From: Saccharibacillus soli
GTDB taxonomy: Bacteria > Bacillota > Bacilli > Paenibacillales > Paenibacillaceae
DNA length: 34,755 nt
NCBI GenBank assembly: GCA_002189105.1
Contig: NIOB01000015.1
Coordinates: 1 to 34,755, forward strand
Reading direction: 5' to 3'
Below, piece by piece: positions 18,007-27,998 of this stretch. The notes under the pieces were generated by a model. The model was not told the DNA's origin, searched no databases, and worked only from the letters and a program-made list of their open reading frames with translations. The first letter of the stretch is position 1. The number at the start of each line of letters is the position of its first letter. Made by a program: the position numbers and the translations under genes.

Positions 18007-18519
18007 ATGGAAGAGAAGCAAACGGGTAAAAAACAGCTCGGGCTGAACATCATCAGCAGCAGCCAAAAGAGCAGCAAACATAAGGGATTTGGCACAGGCG
18101 CCATCAATCTGAACAATGTATCTCCAATCATTATAGATGAGGGCGAGGCCAAGATTGATGTCGGCGCCATGCACGCCAAGAGCAAAGTGGAGCGCGGGAT
18201 CAAGTTTACCGCAGAACGCCAGGATGCCGAAGGCGGACGCCGGGTATGGCTCGTCTGGGTAGCGGTTGACAAGACAGAAGAAGGCGGAAGCTATGCAGGA
18301 GCAACTGCGTGTGAAATGTGGATCAACAGCGAGACGAAGCGCGGTTTCAAGATCCTGGCTGACCATGTGAACAAGTTGGATTATGCGATCAAGCGCAAGA
18401 TTATCCTGAACGAGATGGATGAGGAATCCAAGGTGGCACTCAAGACGCTGCTGACGACCCACAACGCGGAATGGTGGGAACGTTCACCGGATGAACTCAA
18501 GGAAGCGCTGAGCGGCTAA
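18007..18519 (+). CDS. ywhD: YwhD family protein
   Basis: A 170-residue protein that matches the B. subtilis YwhD family from memory: LGLNIIS near the start, INLNNVSPIIID, KIDVGAMHAKSKVERGIKF, and a C terminus close to WERSPDELKEALSG. The function is unknown; the protein looks soluble and alpha/beta. I prefer the ATG at 18007, which fits the family start and has AAAGGGG about 15 bases away. A TTG at 17956 with AAAGG at better spacing would add 17 residues and cannot be excluded. In B. subtilis ywhD lies in the same region as ywiB and argS, so its position here fits a conserved block. Confidence 0.85.
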   Translation: MEEKQTGKKQLGLNIISSSQKSSKHKGFGTGAINLNNVSPIIIDEGEAKIDVGAMHAKSKVERGIKFTAERQDAEGGRRVWLVWVAVDKTEEGGSYAGATACEMWINSETKRGFKILADHVNKLDYAIKRKIILNEMDEESKVALKTLLTTHNAEWWERSPDELKEALSG

Positions 18520-18596
18520 GACCCGATCAATCGGCGGAGTTTTCTGTTCGGATAGTCCACGCAAACGGTCTAATGACCCACCTGCCGAACGCAAAG

Positions 18597-18633
18597 AAAA
18601 AGCGTCCCTACCCAAAGGGGTTGGACGCTTTTT
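18597..18633. terminator. Bidirectional terminator between ywhD and mpg
   Basis: AAAAAGCGTCC and GGACGCTTTTT form a perfect stem around CTACCC/GGGGTT. It serves ywhD on the plus strand and mpg on the minus strand. Confidence 0.9.
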
Positions 18634-18708
18634 CCTTGTCTGTAAAGACGATCTGCCTGCATCTGCCTTGCCTGTGGCACTGGCTACGTCCCACCGACCA
18701 CACAGGGC

Positions 18709-19386
18709 TTACAGATGAAAAGGCTTGGGTGGATGGGCTTTATCGTTAACCGAGACGTACGGATGATCCTTAATGAAAAAACGCCAGGGTTTGGCTGCGT
18801 ATTCTTCGGCGTAATCGATATTGATACGCGGACCGCAGACGATGGACAGCTTCGACACGTCGTCTCCAGCCTCCAGGTACAGCGCGCTTGTGGGCACAGT
18901 CAATCGGCAGCCATTTAATGATTTGTCGATGTCGAGCGCCCGGCACAGCTTCCCCGGCCCACCGGACAAATCGGCGGCCTTCTTGGATTTGATCTTGCGG
19001 AAGAAGCGCATGCGGCGCTCATCCTCTTCGGTCAGCGGTTCTACCGCACGGATGAGCACGGCCTGAGGACTGCCCTCCACGCCCGTCACCACATTCAGAC
19101 AATGGTACATGCCGTAGATTAGATACACATAAGCGGGACCCCCAGGCCCAAACATGATCTCCGTTCGGTTGGTGCGTCGGCCGCCATAAGCATGGCTTCC
19201 TTTGTCCTCAATGCCGCCATAACTCTCCGTTTCGATGATTCGGCTGCGGATCTCGCCCATCTCGGTGCGGCGTACAAGCGTCTGACCGAGCAGCCGGGGA
19301 GAGGCTTCGAGAGCAGTGGAGGTAAATAGAGAAGCGGGAAGCGGTTCAAAGCCGCTGCGTCGTTCTCCCTGAATTGGAGATGTCAT
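18709..19386 (-). CDS. mpg: DNA-3-methyladenine glycosylase (AAG/Mpg type)
   Basis: Base-excision repair enzyme that removes alkylated purines. The AAG fold is shown by RIIETESYGGIEDKGSHAYGG (with the catalytic Glu), RTEIMFGPGGPAYVYLIYGMYHCLNVVTG, and the C-terminal GPRINIDYAEEYAAKPWRFF. The chosen ATG at 19386 lies seven bases after AAGGAGG and gives 225 residues, near the family norm. The open frame continues 64 codons upstream, but that part is not like the family. It is divergent from ywiB-argS and ends at the shared terminator with ywhD. Confidence 0.93.
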   Translation of the reverse strand: MTSPIQGERRSGFEPLPASLFTSTALEASPRLLGQTLVRRTEMGEIRSRIIETESYGGIEDKGSHAYGGRRTNRTEIMFGPGGPAYVYLIYGMYHCLNVVTGVEGSPQAVLIRAVEPLTEEDERRMRFFRKIKSKKAADLSGGPGKLCRALDIDKSLNGCRLTVPTSALYLEAGDDVSKLSIVCGPRINIDYAEEYAAKPWRFFIKDHPYVSVNDKAHPPKPFHL

Positions 19387-19582
19387 GGTCATTCCTCCTT
19401 CGTACGTAACTTGCAAAACCGGGTTTTGGATTCGTGAGTGTTCTTTCTTCGTCCTTTCATGGTAATAAACGATTGGGACTGCTGCAAATCGCAATCGGAG
19501 GCAGCGGGGCGGATCGTGCCGTATTCTTGACCTATTTTTTCCGCAAGACTTGCTTGAAGAAGAACCGCCAGACGCCACAATA

Positions 19583-19591
19583 TGCTATAGT
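19583..19591 (+). promoter_or_regulatory. Extended -10 promoter of ywiB-argS
   Basis: TGC-TATAGT (TG at 19583, -10 at 19586-19591) is an extended -10. No good -35 is present at 17 bases. Transcription would start about 38 bases before ywiB. Confidence 0.6.
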
Positions 19592-19635
19592 AGGATGGAA
19601 GAAATCTTCATTAGAGTGATTGGAGCGAAAGCATT

Positions 19636-20070
19636 ATGTCGGGCATGCACCGCGTCTTGATCCGCATCCACAGTCGGCAGGACGAAGAGACGGTTGAGCA
19701 GACGCTCGCCGGACAGGTTTTCGAGAAAGACAAATCGCTGTATATCCGTTATGCCGAACCCAGTGCAAGCGGAGACGGCGAAGGCGTACGCACGCTGCTT
19801 AGAGTGACGCCAGAAGAACTCAAAGTCATCCGTCATGGCGAGGTGGAATCGGAGCAGTCTTTCCGCAAGGGGAGTCGTTTGCCCGGTTTTTACCGTTCGC
19901 CTTACGCGCGTTTTGCGCTGACCACCCATACCCGGGAACTGCACGTTGAGATGCAAGGCCCCCTGGGAGAGATTCGCTGGGAGTACGAGCTGGAAGTCCA
20001 AGACGTAATCTCGGGCCGCTTTTCCATTAGCTTAACCATACAGGAGGAAGTCAATCCATATGACGATTAA
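19636..20070 (+). CDS. ywiB: DUF1934 (YwiB family) protein
   Basis: A 144-residue protein of the DUF1934/YwiB family, predicted to be a small beta-barrel; its function is not known. The tail [21 protein letters not shown] is typical of the family. TTGGAGCG lies about ten bases before the ATG; another ATG four codons in is possible. It overlaps the start of argS by 11 bases, so the two are translationally coupled, the same pairing as in B. subtilis. Confidence 0.9.
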   Translation: MSGMHRVLIRIHSRQDEETVEQTLAGQVFEKDKSLYIRYAEPSASGDGEGVRTLLRVTPEELKVIRHGEVESEQSFRKGSRLPGFYRSPYARFALTTHTRELHVEMQGPLGEIRWEYELEVQDVISGRFSISLTIQEEVNPYDD

Positions 20071-21739
20071 CCCGCTTGAACAGCTTGAGAACACGGTGAA
20101 AAAGGCTGTCGCCCAGGCGATCGCCAAAGCCGGCCTGGTGGCCGAAACCGACATTCCGGAGATTGCTCTGGAAGTGCCCAAGGACAAGACCCATGGCGAT
20201 CTGTCCACCAATGCGGCCATGCAGCTCACCCGAATCGCCAAGAAGAATCCGCGTATGATCGCTGAAGCGATCCTGGAGAATCTCGACCGCGAATCCGCAG
20301 GGATCGAACGGGCGGATATTGCGGGGCCGGGCTTCATCAACTTTACGCTAAATAAGAGCTATCTATATCCGGTCGTCGCTACGGTTCACGCACAGGGCGA
20401 GAACTATGGACGGATCGAAGATGGCAAAGGCAAACGGGTTCAGCTCGAATTTGTCAGCGCCAACCCGACCGGCAGCCTGCATCTGGGTCATGCCCGTGGT
20501 GCCGCTGTCGGCGATGCGCTGTGCAATCTGCTCGATTTTGCCGGTTATGAAGTGACACGTGAGTATTACATCAATGATGCCGGTAACCAGGTGACCAATC
20601 TGTGCCTGTCGCTTGAGGCCCGTTATATGCAAGAGCTGGGCCGCGAGGCGGAGATGCCGGAAGACGGTTACTACGGTGAGGACATCAAAGGCTTCGCCAA
20701 GGAACTGGTTGAGCTTGAAGGCGAGCGTCTGCTCTCGATGAGCCAGGGCGAACGAATGGAATATCTGCGTACGTTCGGACTGGAAAAAGAAATGCAGAAG
20801 ATTCGCCGCGACCTGGATCGCTTCCGCGTTCATTTCGACGTCTTCTTCAGCGAAACATCGCTCTATGAAAATGGACAGGTTCTGGATGCCCTCGACGAAC
20901 TGCGCTCACGCGGTGAAGTCTTCGAGGAAGGCGGAGCGACCTGGCTCCGAACCACCAAATATGGCGACGACAAAGATCGCGTGTTGATTAAAAATGACGG
21001 TACCTACACGTATCTGACACCGGACATCGCGTATCACCGGGACAAATACGCACGCGGCTTCGATAAAGTGATGAACATCTGGGGAGCGGACCACCACGGC
21101 TATATCCCTCGGATGAAAGCTGCCATGCAGGCACTTGGTAACGATCCGGACAAGCTGATTGTCCTGATCGCGCAGATGGTCAGCCTGTTCCAGGGCGGCG
21201 AGAAGGTCAAGATGTCCAAGCGTACGGGCAAAGCCGTGACAATGGAAGACCTGATGGATGAAGTGGGCGTCGATCCGATGCGTTACTTCTTCACCATGCG
21301 CAGCATGGATTCGCATCTGGACTTCGATATGGATCTTGCGGTTTCGACCTCGAACGAGAATCCAGCGTTCTATGTGCAGTATGCACATGCGCGCATTTGC
21401 AGCATCTTCCGTCAGGCAGAAGAACAGCAGGTTACCGTACTTCCGCTGGATCAGGTCGATCTCAGCAAGCTGACTGCCGAACATGAATATGCGCTGCTGC
21501 GCAAGCTGGGCGAACTGCCGGAAGAGATCCGCATCGCAGCTGACGGATACGCTCCGCATCGCTTGACGCGCTATGTGTATGAAGTCTCCTCGATGCTGCA
21601 CAGCTATTACAAAGCCGAGCGCTTCATTACCGAAGATGCGGCTGTCACTCAGGCTCGCCTTGCACTGCTTGGTGCCGTGCGTGTGGTCATTGCCAATGTG
21701 CTGCGTCTGATTGGCGTGTCGGCACCGGAACGGATGTAG
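20060..21739 (+). CDS. argS: Arginyl-tRNA synthetase
   Basis: Charges tRNA-Arg (class I synthetase), 559 residues. An N-terminal tRNA-binding domain (about 1-115) precedes the HIGH motif in [12 protein letters not shown] and the KMSKR loop in [12 protein letters not shown]; the anticodon-binding helical domain ends the protein with SVSAPERM-like residues. The start is the ATG at 20060 after CAGGAGGAAG, inside the end of ywiB. There is no T-box leader. The arrangement ywiB-argS-rpoE-pyrG is common in Bacillales. Confidence 0.98.
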   Translation: MTINPLEQLENTVKKAVAQAIAKAGLVAETDIPEIALEVPKDKTHGDLSTNAAMQLTRIAKKNPRMIAEAILENLDRESAGIERADIAGPGFINFTLNKSYLYPVVATVHAQGENYGRIEDGKGKRVQLEFVSANPTGSLHLGHARGAAVGDALCNLLDFAGYEVTREYYINDAGNQVTNLCLSLEARYMQELGREAEMPEDGYYGEDIKGFAKELVELEGERLLSMSQGERMEYLRTFGLEKEMQKIRRDLDRFRVHFDVFFSETSLYENGQVLDALDELRSRGEVFEEGGATWLRTTKYGDDKDRVLIKNDGTYTYLTPDIAYHRDKYARGFDKVMNIWGADHHGYIPRMKAAMQALGNDPDKLIVLIAQMVSLFQGGEKVKMSKRTGKAVTMEDLMDEVGVDPMRYFFTMRSMDSHLDFDMDLAVSTSNENPAFYVQYAHARICSIFRQAEEQQVTVLPLDQVDLSKLTAEHEYALLRKLGELPEEIRIAADGYAPHRLTRYVYEVSSMLHSYYKAERFITEDAAVTQARLALLGAVRVVIANVLRLIGVSAPERM

Positions 21740-21791
21740 TCTTTGTAGACTGTGAACCGATTCGTCGGTTGGCAGCGTCCTTTTAAGGTCT

Positions 21792-21833
21792 GCGCCTTCG
21801 CAAAAATGCTGGTCCTTCTTGCATTTTGGGCGC
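21792..21833 (+). other. Hairpin between argS and rpoE
   Basis: AAAATGC (21803-21809) pairs with GCATTTT (21821-21827), and an outer GCGCC (21792-21796) may pair with GGCGC (21829-21833) around a bulge. Only a short T stretch follows, so it is at best a weak terminator for argS. Confidence 0.45.
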
Positions 21834-21913
21834 GGATGCGTTTTACTTATCTTGACTTTTTTCTTGAATGAGTTGAATCCGAATTGCATTAAGCTTTGAG
21901 AGGAAGTGTCCAT

Positions 21914-22486
21914 TTGACACCTGCACCTATTGAATTGTCGATCGACAATGAGAAAATCCGCGAAATGCCGATGGTTGACCTGGCGTTCATGATTCTGAAG
22001 AAAGCCAATGAACCCTACTACTATCCTGATCTGATGAAAGAAGTTGCGCGTCAGCGCAGCTTGACTGACGAAGAAGCGGCAGATATGATCGCGCAGCTGT
22101 ATACCGAGATCAATATCGATGGCCGTTTTGCCTGCGTCGGGACAAACCTCTGGGGTCTGAAACGCTGGTACCCTCTGGAAAAATCGGAAGATCCGGTTGT
22201 CAGCTCCAAGCGTCCACGCATTATCAACGACGAAGACGACGACGATCTGGACGAAGATACAACGTTCAACGCCGATGACGAGTCGTTCGACGATGCAAAC
22301 GACGAGGAAGAGGACGACGATCTGTTCGACGGCGACGAAGACGACGTGGACGAGGATGTTATCGTAGACGACGAGATCGAAGACGAAGAAGACGAGATCG
22401 AAGGCGAAGAGTTGGATGAGGATCTCGAAGAAGAGGAAGAAGAAGAGGAAGAAGAGTACGAGGACGATAACGAAGACGAACGGTAA
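21914..22486 (+). CDS. rpoE: RNA polymerase delta subunit
   Basis: A Firmicute-specific RNA polymerase accessory subunit that speeds enzyme recycling and tunes promoter selectivity. The N-terminal HARE-HTH domain (about 10-90) contains MVDLAFMILKKANEPYYYPDLMKEV and FACVGTNLWGLKRW. From about residue 105 to 190 the protein is almost only Asp and Glu, the disordered acidic tail of this family. The TTG at 21914 was chosen because AGAGGAAG sits eight bases upstream; this gives 190 residues. A hairpin (22529-22552) follows before the pyrG promoter. Confidence 0.96.
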   Translation: MTPAPIELSIDNEKIREMPMVDLAFMILKKANEPYYYPDLMKEVARQRSLTDEEAADMIAQLYTEINIDGRFACVGTNLWGLKRWYPLEKSEDPVVSSKRPRIINDEDDDDLDEDTTFNADDESFDDANDEEEDDDLFDGDEDDVDEDVIVDDEIEDEEDEIEGEELDEDLEEEEEEEEEEYEDDNEDER

Positions 22487-22528
22487 TTCTCGTTTCGCTC
22501 CTGGTTTTCGTGCATAGGAGACAGAAGG

Positions 22529-22552
22529 AAGCAGGCTGAAAATGCCTGCTTT
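22529..22552 (+). terminator. Hairpin after rpoE
   Basis: AAGCAGGC and GCCTGCTT form a perfect eight-pair stem with a seven-base loop, but only a short T-rich run follows. It probably ends or protects the rpoE transcript. Confidence 0.55.
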
Positions 22553-22558
22553 CCCTGC

Positions 22559-22587
22559 TTGACAGCCCCGTAGTCAGAAGGTAAACT
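22559..22587 (+). promoter_or_regulatory. pyrG promoter with GGGC initial sequence
   Basis: Perfect TTGACA (22559-22564), 17 bases and TAAACT (22582-22587) place the transcription start at the G run at 22595, so the RNA would begin GGGC. That is the initial sequence needed for CTP-sensing reiterative G addition at B. subtilis pyrG. A separate TATAAT at 22618-22623 lacks a matching -35. Confidence 0.75.
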
Positions 22588-22635
22588 ATTGCTTGGGCTT
22601 TTGATTTAAGTACGGAATATAATGCAAGAGACGAT

Positions 22636-22672
22636 AAAAAGTGCCCCGTGGACACGGGTGTCACTTTTTTTG
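22636..22672 (+). terminator. pyrG leader attenuator
   Basis: AAAAAGTG/CACTTTTT and CCCGTG/CACGGG form a strong stem with seven T after it, about 40 bases into the predicted pyrG leader and 168 bases before the gene. The CCCC in its 5' arm (22644-22647) could pair with G residues added to the 5' end of the RNA when CTP is low, which would prevent termination. Confidence 0.8.
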
Positions 22673-22818
22673 TTTTTATAGGGTGTTTTTCCATACACAC
22701 AGCCATCCGATTTGCTTCACCTGATGCGCCGGAACGTTTCGCTACATCTAAAGGCATGACTTTAAACCGACCAATCGCCTACGCTGGAATGGACGGTTTT
22801 CGGGCATGCACATAATGA

Positions 22819-24441
<1,623 letters not shown>

Positions 24442-24448
24442 TGATTTC

Positions 24449-24484
24449 AAGAAGTCCGGGCTGCGTTCCGGGCTTCTTTTTTTT
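24449..24484 (+). terminator. pyrG terminator
   Basis: AAGAAG-CCGG and CCGG-CTTCTT pair around a short loop, with a run of eight T. Confidence 0.9.
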
Positions 24485-24609
24485 GCCTTAATCTGTGAAC
24501 GCAATGCCTGATAAACGAGAGAATGAAGCTGAAAAGTCGAAGTTGGGTGGGTCGCAGCTTCCGTTCAACGCCGTTAATGGGAAATATTCGGACTTGTTTG
24601 CTGGAATTA

Positions 24610-24638
24610 GCAGGAGTAAGATGCAGGAAGTCGAATTA
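24610..24638 (+). promoter_or_regulatory. Sigma-H type promoter of spo0F
   Basis: GCAGGAGTA (24610-24618), 11 bases and GTCGAATTA (24630-24638) fit the sigma-H consensus RNAGGAWWW-N11/12-RNNGAATWW with one mismatch. AGTCGAA, one base off the Spo0A box TGTCGAA, occurs here and again near 24535-24541. The rest of the 308-base gap shows nothing else clear. Confidence 0.65.
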
Positions 24639-24749
24639 GTTTCTAAATAAAATAGATGACGGCGCGACAGGGCGTCTGCATGGCGCGATGCTCCGGCGGC
24701 ACAGCAGCAGGCCGGCGGTCGGCAGCAAAATCGGGGAGGATAAACGAAG

Positions 24750-25118
24750 ATGAGCCAACACAAAATATTGATTGTTGACGATCAAAATGGAATCCGCATG
24801 CTATTGAACGAAGTGTTTGGCAGTGAAGGGTACAAGACCTATCAGGCGGCGAATGGCAAGGAAGCGCTGGATCTGCTGCAAAAGGATCGGCCTGATCTGG
24901 TGCTGTTGGATATGAAAATTCCGGGCATGGACGGTCTGGAGATTCTGCGTCATATCAAAGCGGCGGACCCAAGTATTATGGTGATTATGATGACCGCTTA
25001 CGGGGAACTGGACATGATTAAGGAAGCCAAAGACCAGGGCGCTCTGATGCATTTTACCAAACCTTTTGACATTGATGAGATGCGATTGGCTGTTGGCCGC
25101 TATCTGCGCGGGGAATAA
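24750..25118 (+). CDS. spo0F: Sporulation phosphorelay response regulator Spo0F
   Basis: A 122-residue single-domain response regulator that takes phosphate from sporulation kinases and passes it to Spo0B. The receiver has the acidic pair Asp10 and Asp11, the phosphorylated Asp54 ([11 protein letters not shown]), Thr82 and Lys104, and also His101, the same numbering as in B. subtilis Spo0F. No output domain is present. GGGGAGG precedes the ATG. The neighbours pyrG upstream and fbaA downstream are the same as in B. subtilis, which supports the identity over a generic CheY-like protein. Confidence 0.96.
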   Translation: MSQHKILIVDDQNGIRMLLNEVFGSEGYKTYQAANGKEALDLLQKDRPDLVLLDMKIPGMDGLEILRHIKAADPSIMVIMMTAYGELDMIKEAKDQGALMHFTKPFDIDEMRLAVGRYLRGE

Positions 25119-25193
25119 GCGACGAAATGAAACGTTGTTCATGTAAATTCCTTGTAACTTTACAACCAGACTGTTTAGTATTTCATGAGACAG

Positions 25194-25202
25194 TGCTATA
25201 AT
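25194..25202 (+). promoter_or_regulatory. Extended -10 promoter of fbaA
   Basis: TGC-TATAAT (TG at 25194, -10 at 25197-25202) is a strong extended -10, with a weak TTTAGT 17 bases upstream. Transcription would start about 54 bases before fbaA. Confidence 0.75.
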
Positions 25203-25262
25203 GAGTGGGTATGGATGTCGGTACAAGATAGAAATCCAACATTTAATTTAGGAGGAACAACC

Positions 25263-26117
25263 ATGCCATTAGTTTCGATGACAGACATGTTGAACAAAGC
25301 TCTCGAAGGAAAATACGCGGTGGGTCAATTCAACATCAACAACCTCGAGTGGACGCAAGCCATTCTCATGGCTGCCGAAGAAGAAAAATCTCCGGTAATC
25401 CTCGGTGTATCCGAAGGCGCTGCGCGTCACATGAGCGGTTTCTATACAGTCGTGAAAATGGTAGAAGGTCTGATTCACGACCTCAAAATCACCGTTCCGG
25501 TTGCGATTCACCTCGACCACGGTTCGAGCTTCGACAAATGTAAAGAAGCTCTGGATGCAGGCTTCACTTCCGTTATGATCGACGGTTCGCACCATCCGAT
25601 CGACGAAAACATCGAAATGACGAAAAAAGTCGTCGAATACGCTCATGCCAAAGGCGCTTCCGTAGAAGCTGAAGTTGGCACAGTTGGCGGACAAGAAGAC
25701 GACGTTATCGGCGGCATTCAATACGCTGACCTGAACGAATGCGTACGCATCGTGAAGGAAACAGGCATCGACACCCTGGCTCCGGCACTGGGTTCCGTAC
25801 ACGGTCCTTACCACGGCGAACCTAACCTGGGCTTCAAAGAGATGGAAGAAATCCGTGACGCGGTTAACCTTCCACTGGTTCTGCACGGTGGTACAGGAAT
25901 CCCGACTCACGATATTCAAAAGTCGATCTCCCTGGGTACATCGAAGATCAACGTAAACACAGAGAACCAAATCGCGTTCGCAAAAGTTGTTCGTGAAGTG
26001 CTGGCTGCAAAGCCTGACGCTTACGATCCGCGTACGTTCATTCAACCGGGCCGCGAAGCAATCAAGCAAACGGTTATCGGCAAAATCAAAGAATTCGGTT
26101 CCAGCAACAAAGCGTAA
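25263..26117 (+). CDS. fbaA: Class II fructose-bisphosphate aldolase
   Basis: Zinc-dependent aldolase of glycolysis and gluconeogenesis, cleaving fructose 1,6-bisphosphate. It has 284 residues. Class II marks are [31 protein letters not shown] and LVLHGGTG, which supply the zinc-binding His residues and phosphate site. The ATG at 25263 follows AGGAGG at ideal spacing; the open frame extends 26 codons upstream without family similarity. Codon use is strongly biased, as expected of a highly expressed gene. It is monocistronic, between its own promoter and terminator. Confidence 0.98.
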   Translation: MPLVSMTDMLNKALEGKYAVGQFNINNLEWTQAILMAAEEEKSPVILGVSEGAARHMSGFYTVVKMVEGLIHDLKITVPVAIHLDHGSSFDKCKEALDAGFTSVMIDGSHHPIDENIEMTKKVVEYAHAKGASVEAEVGTVGGQEDDVIGGIQYADLNECVRIVKETGIDTLAPALGSVHGPYHGEPNLGFKEMEEIRDAVNLPLVLHGGTGIPTHDIQKSISLGTSKINVNTENQIAFAKVVREVLAAKPDAYDPRTFIQPGREAIKQTVIGKIKEFGSSNKA

Positions 26118-26161
26118 GCTTTTCGCTAATTCTTATTGCAAAATCCGAAGCACTCATTCAT

Positions 26162-26201
26162 TATGGAAAGATCACCGTTCAATCGGTGTCTTTCCATTTT
26201 G
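26162..26201 (+). terminator. fbaA terminator
   Basis: ATGGAAAGA/TCTTTCCAT and CACCG/CGGTG build a long stem with TTTTG after it. Confidence 0.9.
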
Positions 26202-26302
26202 TTTTAAATTCGACTAGATGACGTTCTTGTCTTTTAAGTAGGTATTTTATTTTTCAGTCTTCTTTGAATGGCTGCACATCAAGTAGGGGGACCTTTGAAC
26301 TT

Positions 26303-27556
26303 ATGGAGAAATTAATGATCACCGGCGGACGTCCGCTCCAGGGAACGGTTACGATCAGCGGTGCGAAAAACAGTGCGATCGCGCTCATTCCTGCAGCGCT
26401 GCTTGCGGATTCCGAAGTGATATTGGATAATCTCCCGCTGCTCAGCGATGTAGCGGTTTATGCTGAGATCCTGGAAGGGCTCGGCGCGCGTGTATCCTGG
26501 GAAGGCAGTCAAATGCGAATCGATCCCTCGAATGTGAAGTCGATTCCGATGCCTAATGGGCCAGTGAAAAAGCTTCGCGCTTCCTATTACATGATGGGGG
26601 CACTGCTTGGCAAGTTCGGTGAAGCGTTGATCGGACTTCCGGGTGGCTGTAACTTTGAACCCCGACCAATCGATCAGCACATCAAGGGCTTTGAAGCACT
26701 GGGTGCAACTGCGGTGAACGAACATGGAGCCATCCATCTTCATTCGGAAGGACTTCGTGGAACCAAAATTTATCTGGACGTGGCAAGCGTTGGCGCTACC
26801 ATCAACATCATGCTGGCGGCAGCAAAAGCCAAAGGTTCTACCATTATCGAAAACGCGGCGAAAGAGCCTGAAATTATAGACGTGGCGACTCTGCTTAACT
26901 CCATGGGAGCGAGCATCAAGGGAGCTGGCACGGAGACGATCCGGATCGAAGGGGTGCAGAAGCTGCACGGCTGCCGTCATTCGATTATTCCTGATCGTAT
27001 TCAAGCGGGAACGTATATGATCGCGGCTGCTGCTACTCGCGGCAATGTGCTGATTGATAGCGTCATCCCCAAGCACCTGGAAGCTCTGACAGCCAAGCTG
27101 CAAGAAATGGGCGTGACTGTAGAAGAGATGGATGAGAGTATTCGGATCATCGGCGGCGCTGAATATCAGCATGTTGATGTCAAAGCACTCGTTTATCCAG
27201 GATTCCCGACCGATCTGCAATCTCCAATGACCAGTCTGCTGACCCAAGCAAGTGGTGCCAGCGTACTTAGCGACTTTGTGTACAGCAATCGCTTTAAACA
27301 TGTCCCTGAATTGGTACGTATGGGGGCTAAGATTCGTGTGGAAGGTCGTTCAGCCGTGATTGAAGGCGGCAAACTGAACGCGGCCAAAGTTCAGGCTGCC
27401 GATCTACGTGCCGGCGCGGCACTTGTGATCGCAGGTCTGACTGTTGAAGGCGGCGTAACCGAGATCGAAGGTGTAGAGTATATTGATCGGGGTTATGATA
27501 ACCTGGTCACCAATCTGCGTAATCTGGGTGCCGATGTGTGGCGTCAGACCGTTTGA
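26303..27556 (+). CDS. murA: UDP-N-acetylglucosamine 1-carboxyvinyltransferase (MurAB/MurZ type)
   Basis: First committed step of peptidoglycan synthesis: moves enolpyruvate from PEP to UDP-GlcNAc. It has 417 residues and the two-domain EPSP-synthase fold. Lys22 and Asn23 (SGAKNS) and the catalytic Cys116 are present; the latter makes it a fosfomycin-sensitive form. The loop reads [21 protein letters not shown], in which PRPIDQH resembles MurAB/MurZ rather than MurAA, matching its B. subtilis location between fbaA and rho. The ATG at 26303 has AGGGGG about 12 bases upstream. A second MurA is expected elsewhere in the genome. Confidence 0.95.
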   Translation: MEKLMITGGRPLQGTVTISGAKNSAIALIPAALLADSEVILDNLPLLSDVAVYAEILEGLGARVSWEGSQMRIDPSNVKSIPMPNGPVKKLRASYYMMGALLGKFGEALIGLPGGCNFEPRPIDQHIKGFEALGATAVNEHGAIHLHSEGLRGTKIYLDVASVGATINIMLAAAKAKGSTIIENAAKEPEIIDVATLLNSMGASIKGAGTETIRIEGVQKLHGCRHSIIPDRIQAGTYMIAAAATRGNVLIDSVIPKHLEALTAKLQEMGVTVEEMDESIRIIGGAEYQHVDVKALVYPGFPTDLQSPMTSLLTQASGASVLSDFVYSNRFKHVPELVRMGAKIRVEGRSAVIEGGKLNAAKVQAADLRAGAALVIAGLTVEGGVTEIEGVEYIDRGYDNLVTNLRNLGADVWRQTV

Positions 27557-27561
27557 TTACT

Positions 27562-27601
27562 GTGCAGGCGCGGTCCTCCGGGCCGCGTCCGCACTTTTTT
27601 C
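27562..27601 (+). terminator. murA terminator
   Basis: GTGC and CGCGG pair with CCGCG and GCAC around a small internal loop, followed by six T. Confidence 0.85.
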
Positions 27602-27998
27602 AGGATTTCCGAATCATTTTTTCGACAATTGGGTAATGCTTATCGTAAATGGACGTTTTATTCTCCGTTTTTTTCATCCAGCCCTTTTTTTCTCCTATTC
27701 GTTCGGGAATTGCCCGAATTCTAACTCAAGCTACAGCGCCTATTATCTGTTTCCCGGATCGCGCTTCATACGTACGATAGCTTTTGCGGCCTGAATCCAA
27801 GCCGCATTTTTAACGTCAAGCGCATTTCGCATCCGCTGCGCTTATCTTGAAACGTTTCTACCTGAGTATTTTTCTGAATCTTTTTATCTAAATGATTGAT
27901 CCGACATCGCCCATACGGCATTCGTTTGCGTGTTTCCTTATGAGGAACGGACGAAGCCTTCCCAATATAAATATAAAATTGAATAGGTGGTTACTTAC
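27602..27998 (+). promoter_or_regulatory. Long rho leader, possibly autoregulated
   Basis: A stretch of about 400 bases without a gene. From about 27600 to 27780 the plus strand is rich in C and T and poor in G, as expected of Rho loading (rut) sites, with a hairpin TTCGGG/CCCGAA at 27702-27718. A second hairpin TGCGGC/GCCGCA (27785-27806) followed by ATTTTT looks like a weak attenuator. B. subtilis rho represses itself through its leader, so a similar loop is likely here. No firm promoter was found. Confidence 0.5.

Noticed and set aside
22226-22483. Purine-rich, repeat-like stretch as a DNA repeat or microsatellite
   Set aside because: It simply encodes the Asp/Glu-rich tail of the delta subunit, normal for that family.
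22618-22623. Perfect TATAAT as main pyrG promoter
   Set aside because: No usable -35 at 16-18 bases, and its start would fall at the edge of the attenuator; the upstream TTGACA promoter explains the GGGC start better.
27849-27858. GAAACGTTTC palindrome in the rho leader as a catabolite (cre) site
   Set aside because: It is shorter than the 14-base cre consensus and lacks the outer conserved positions.
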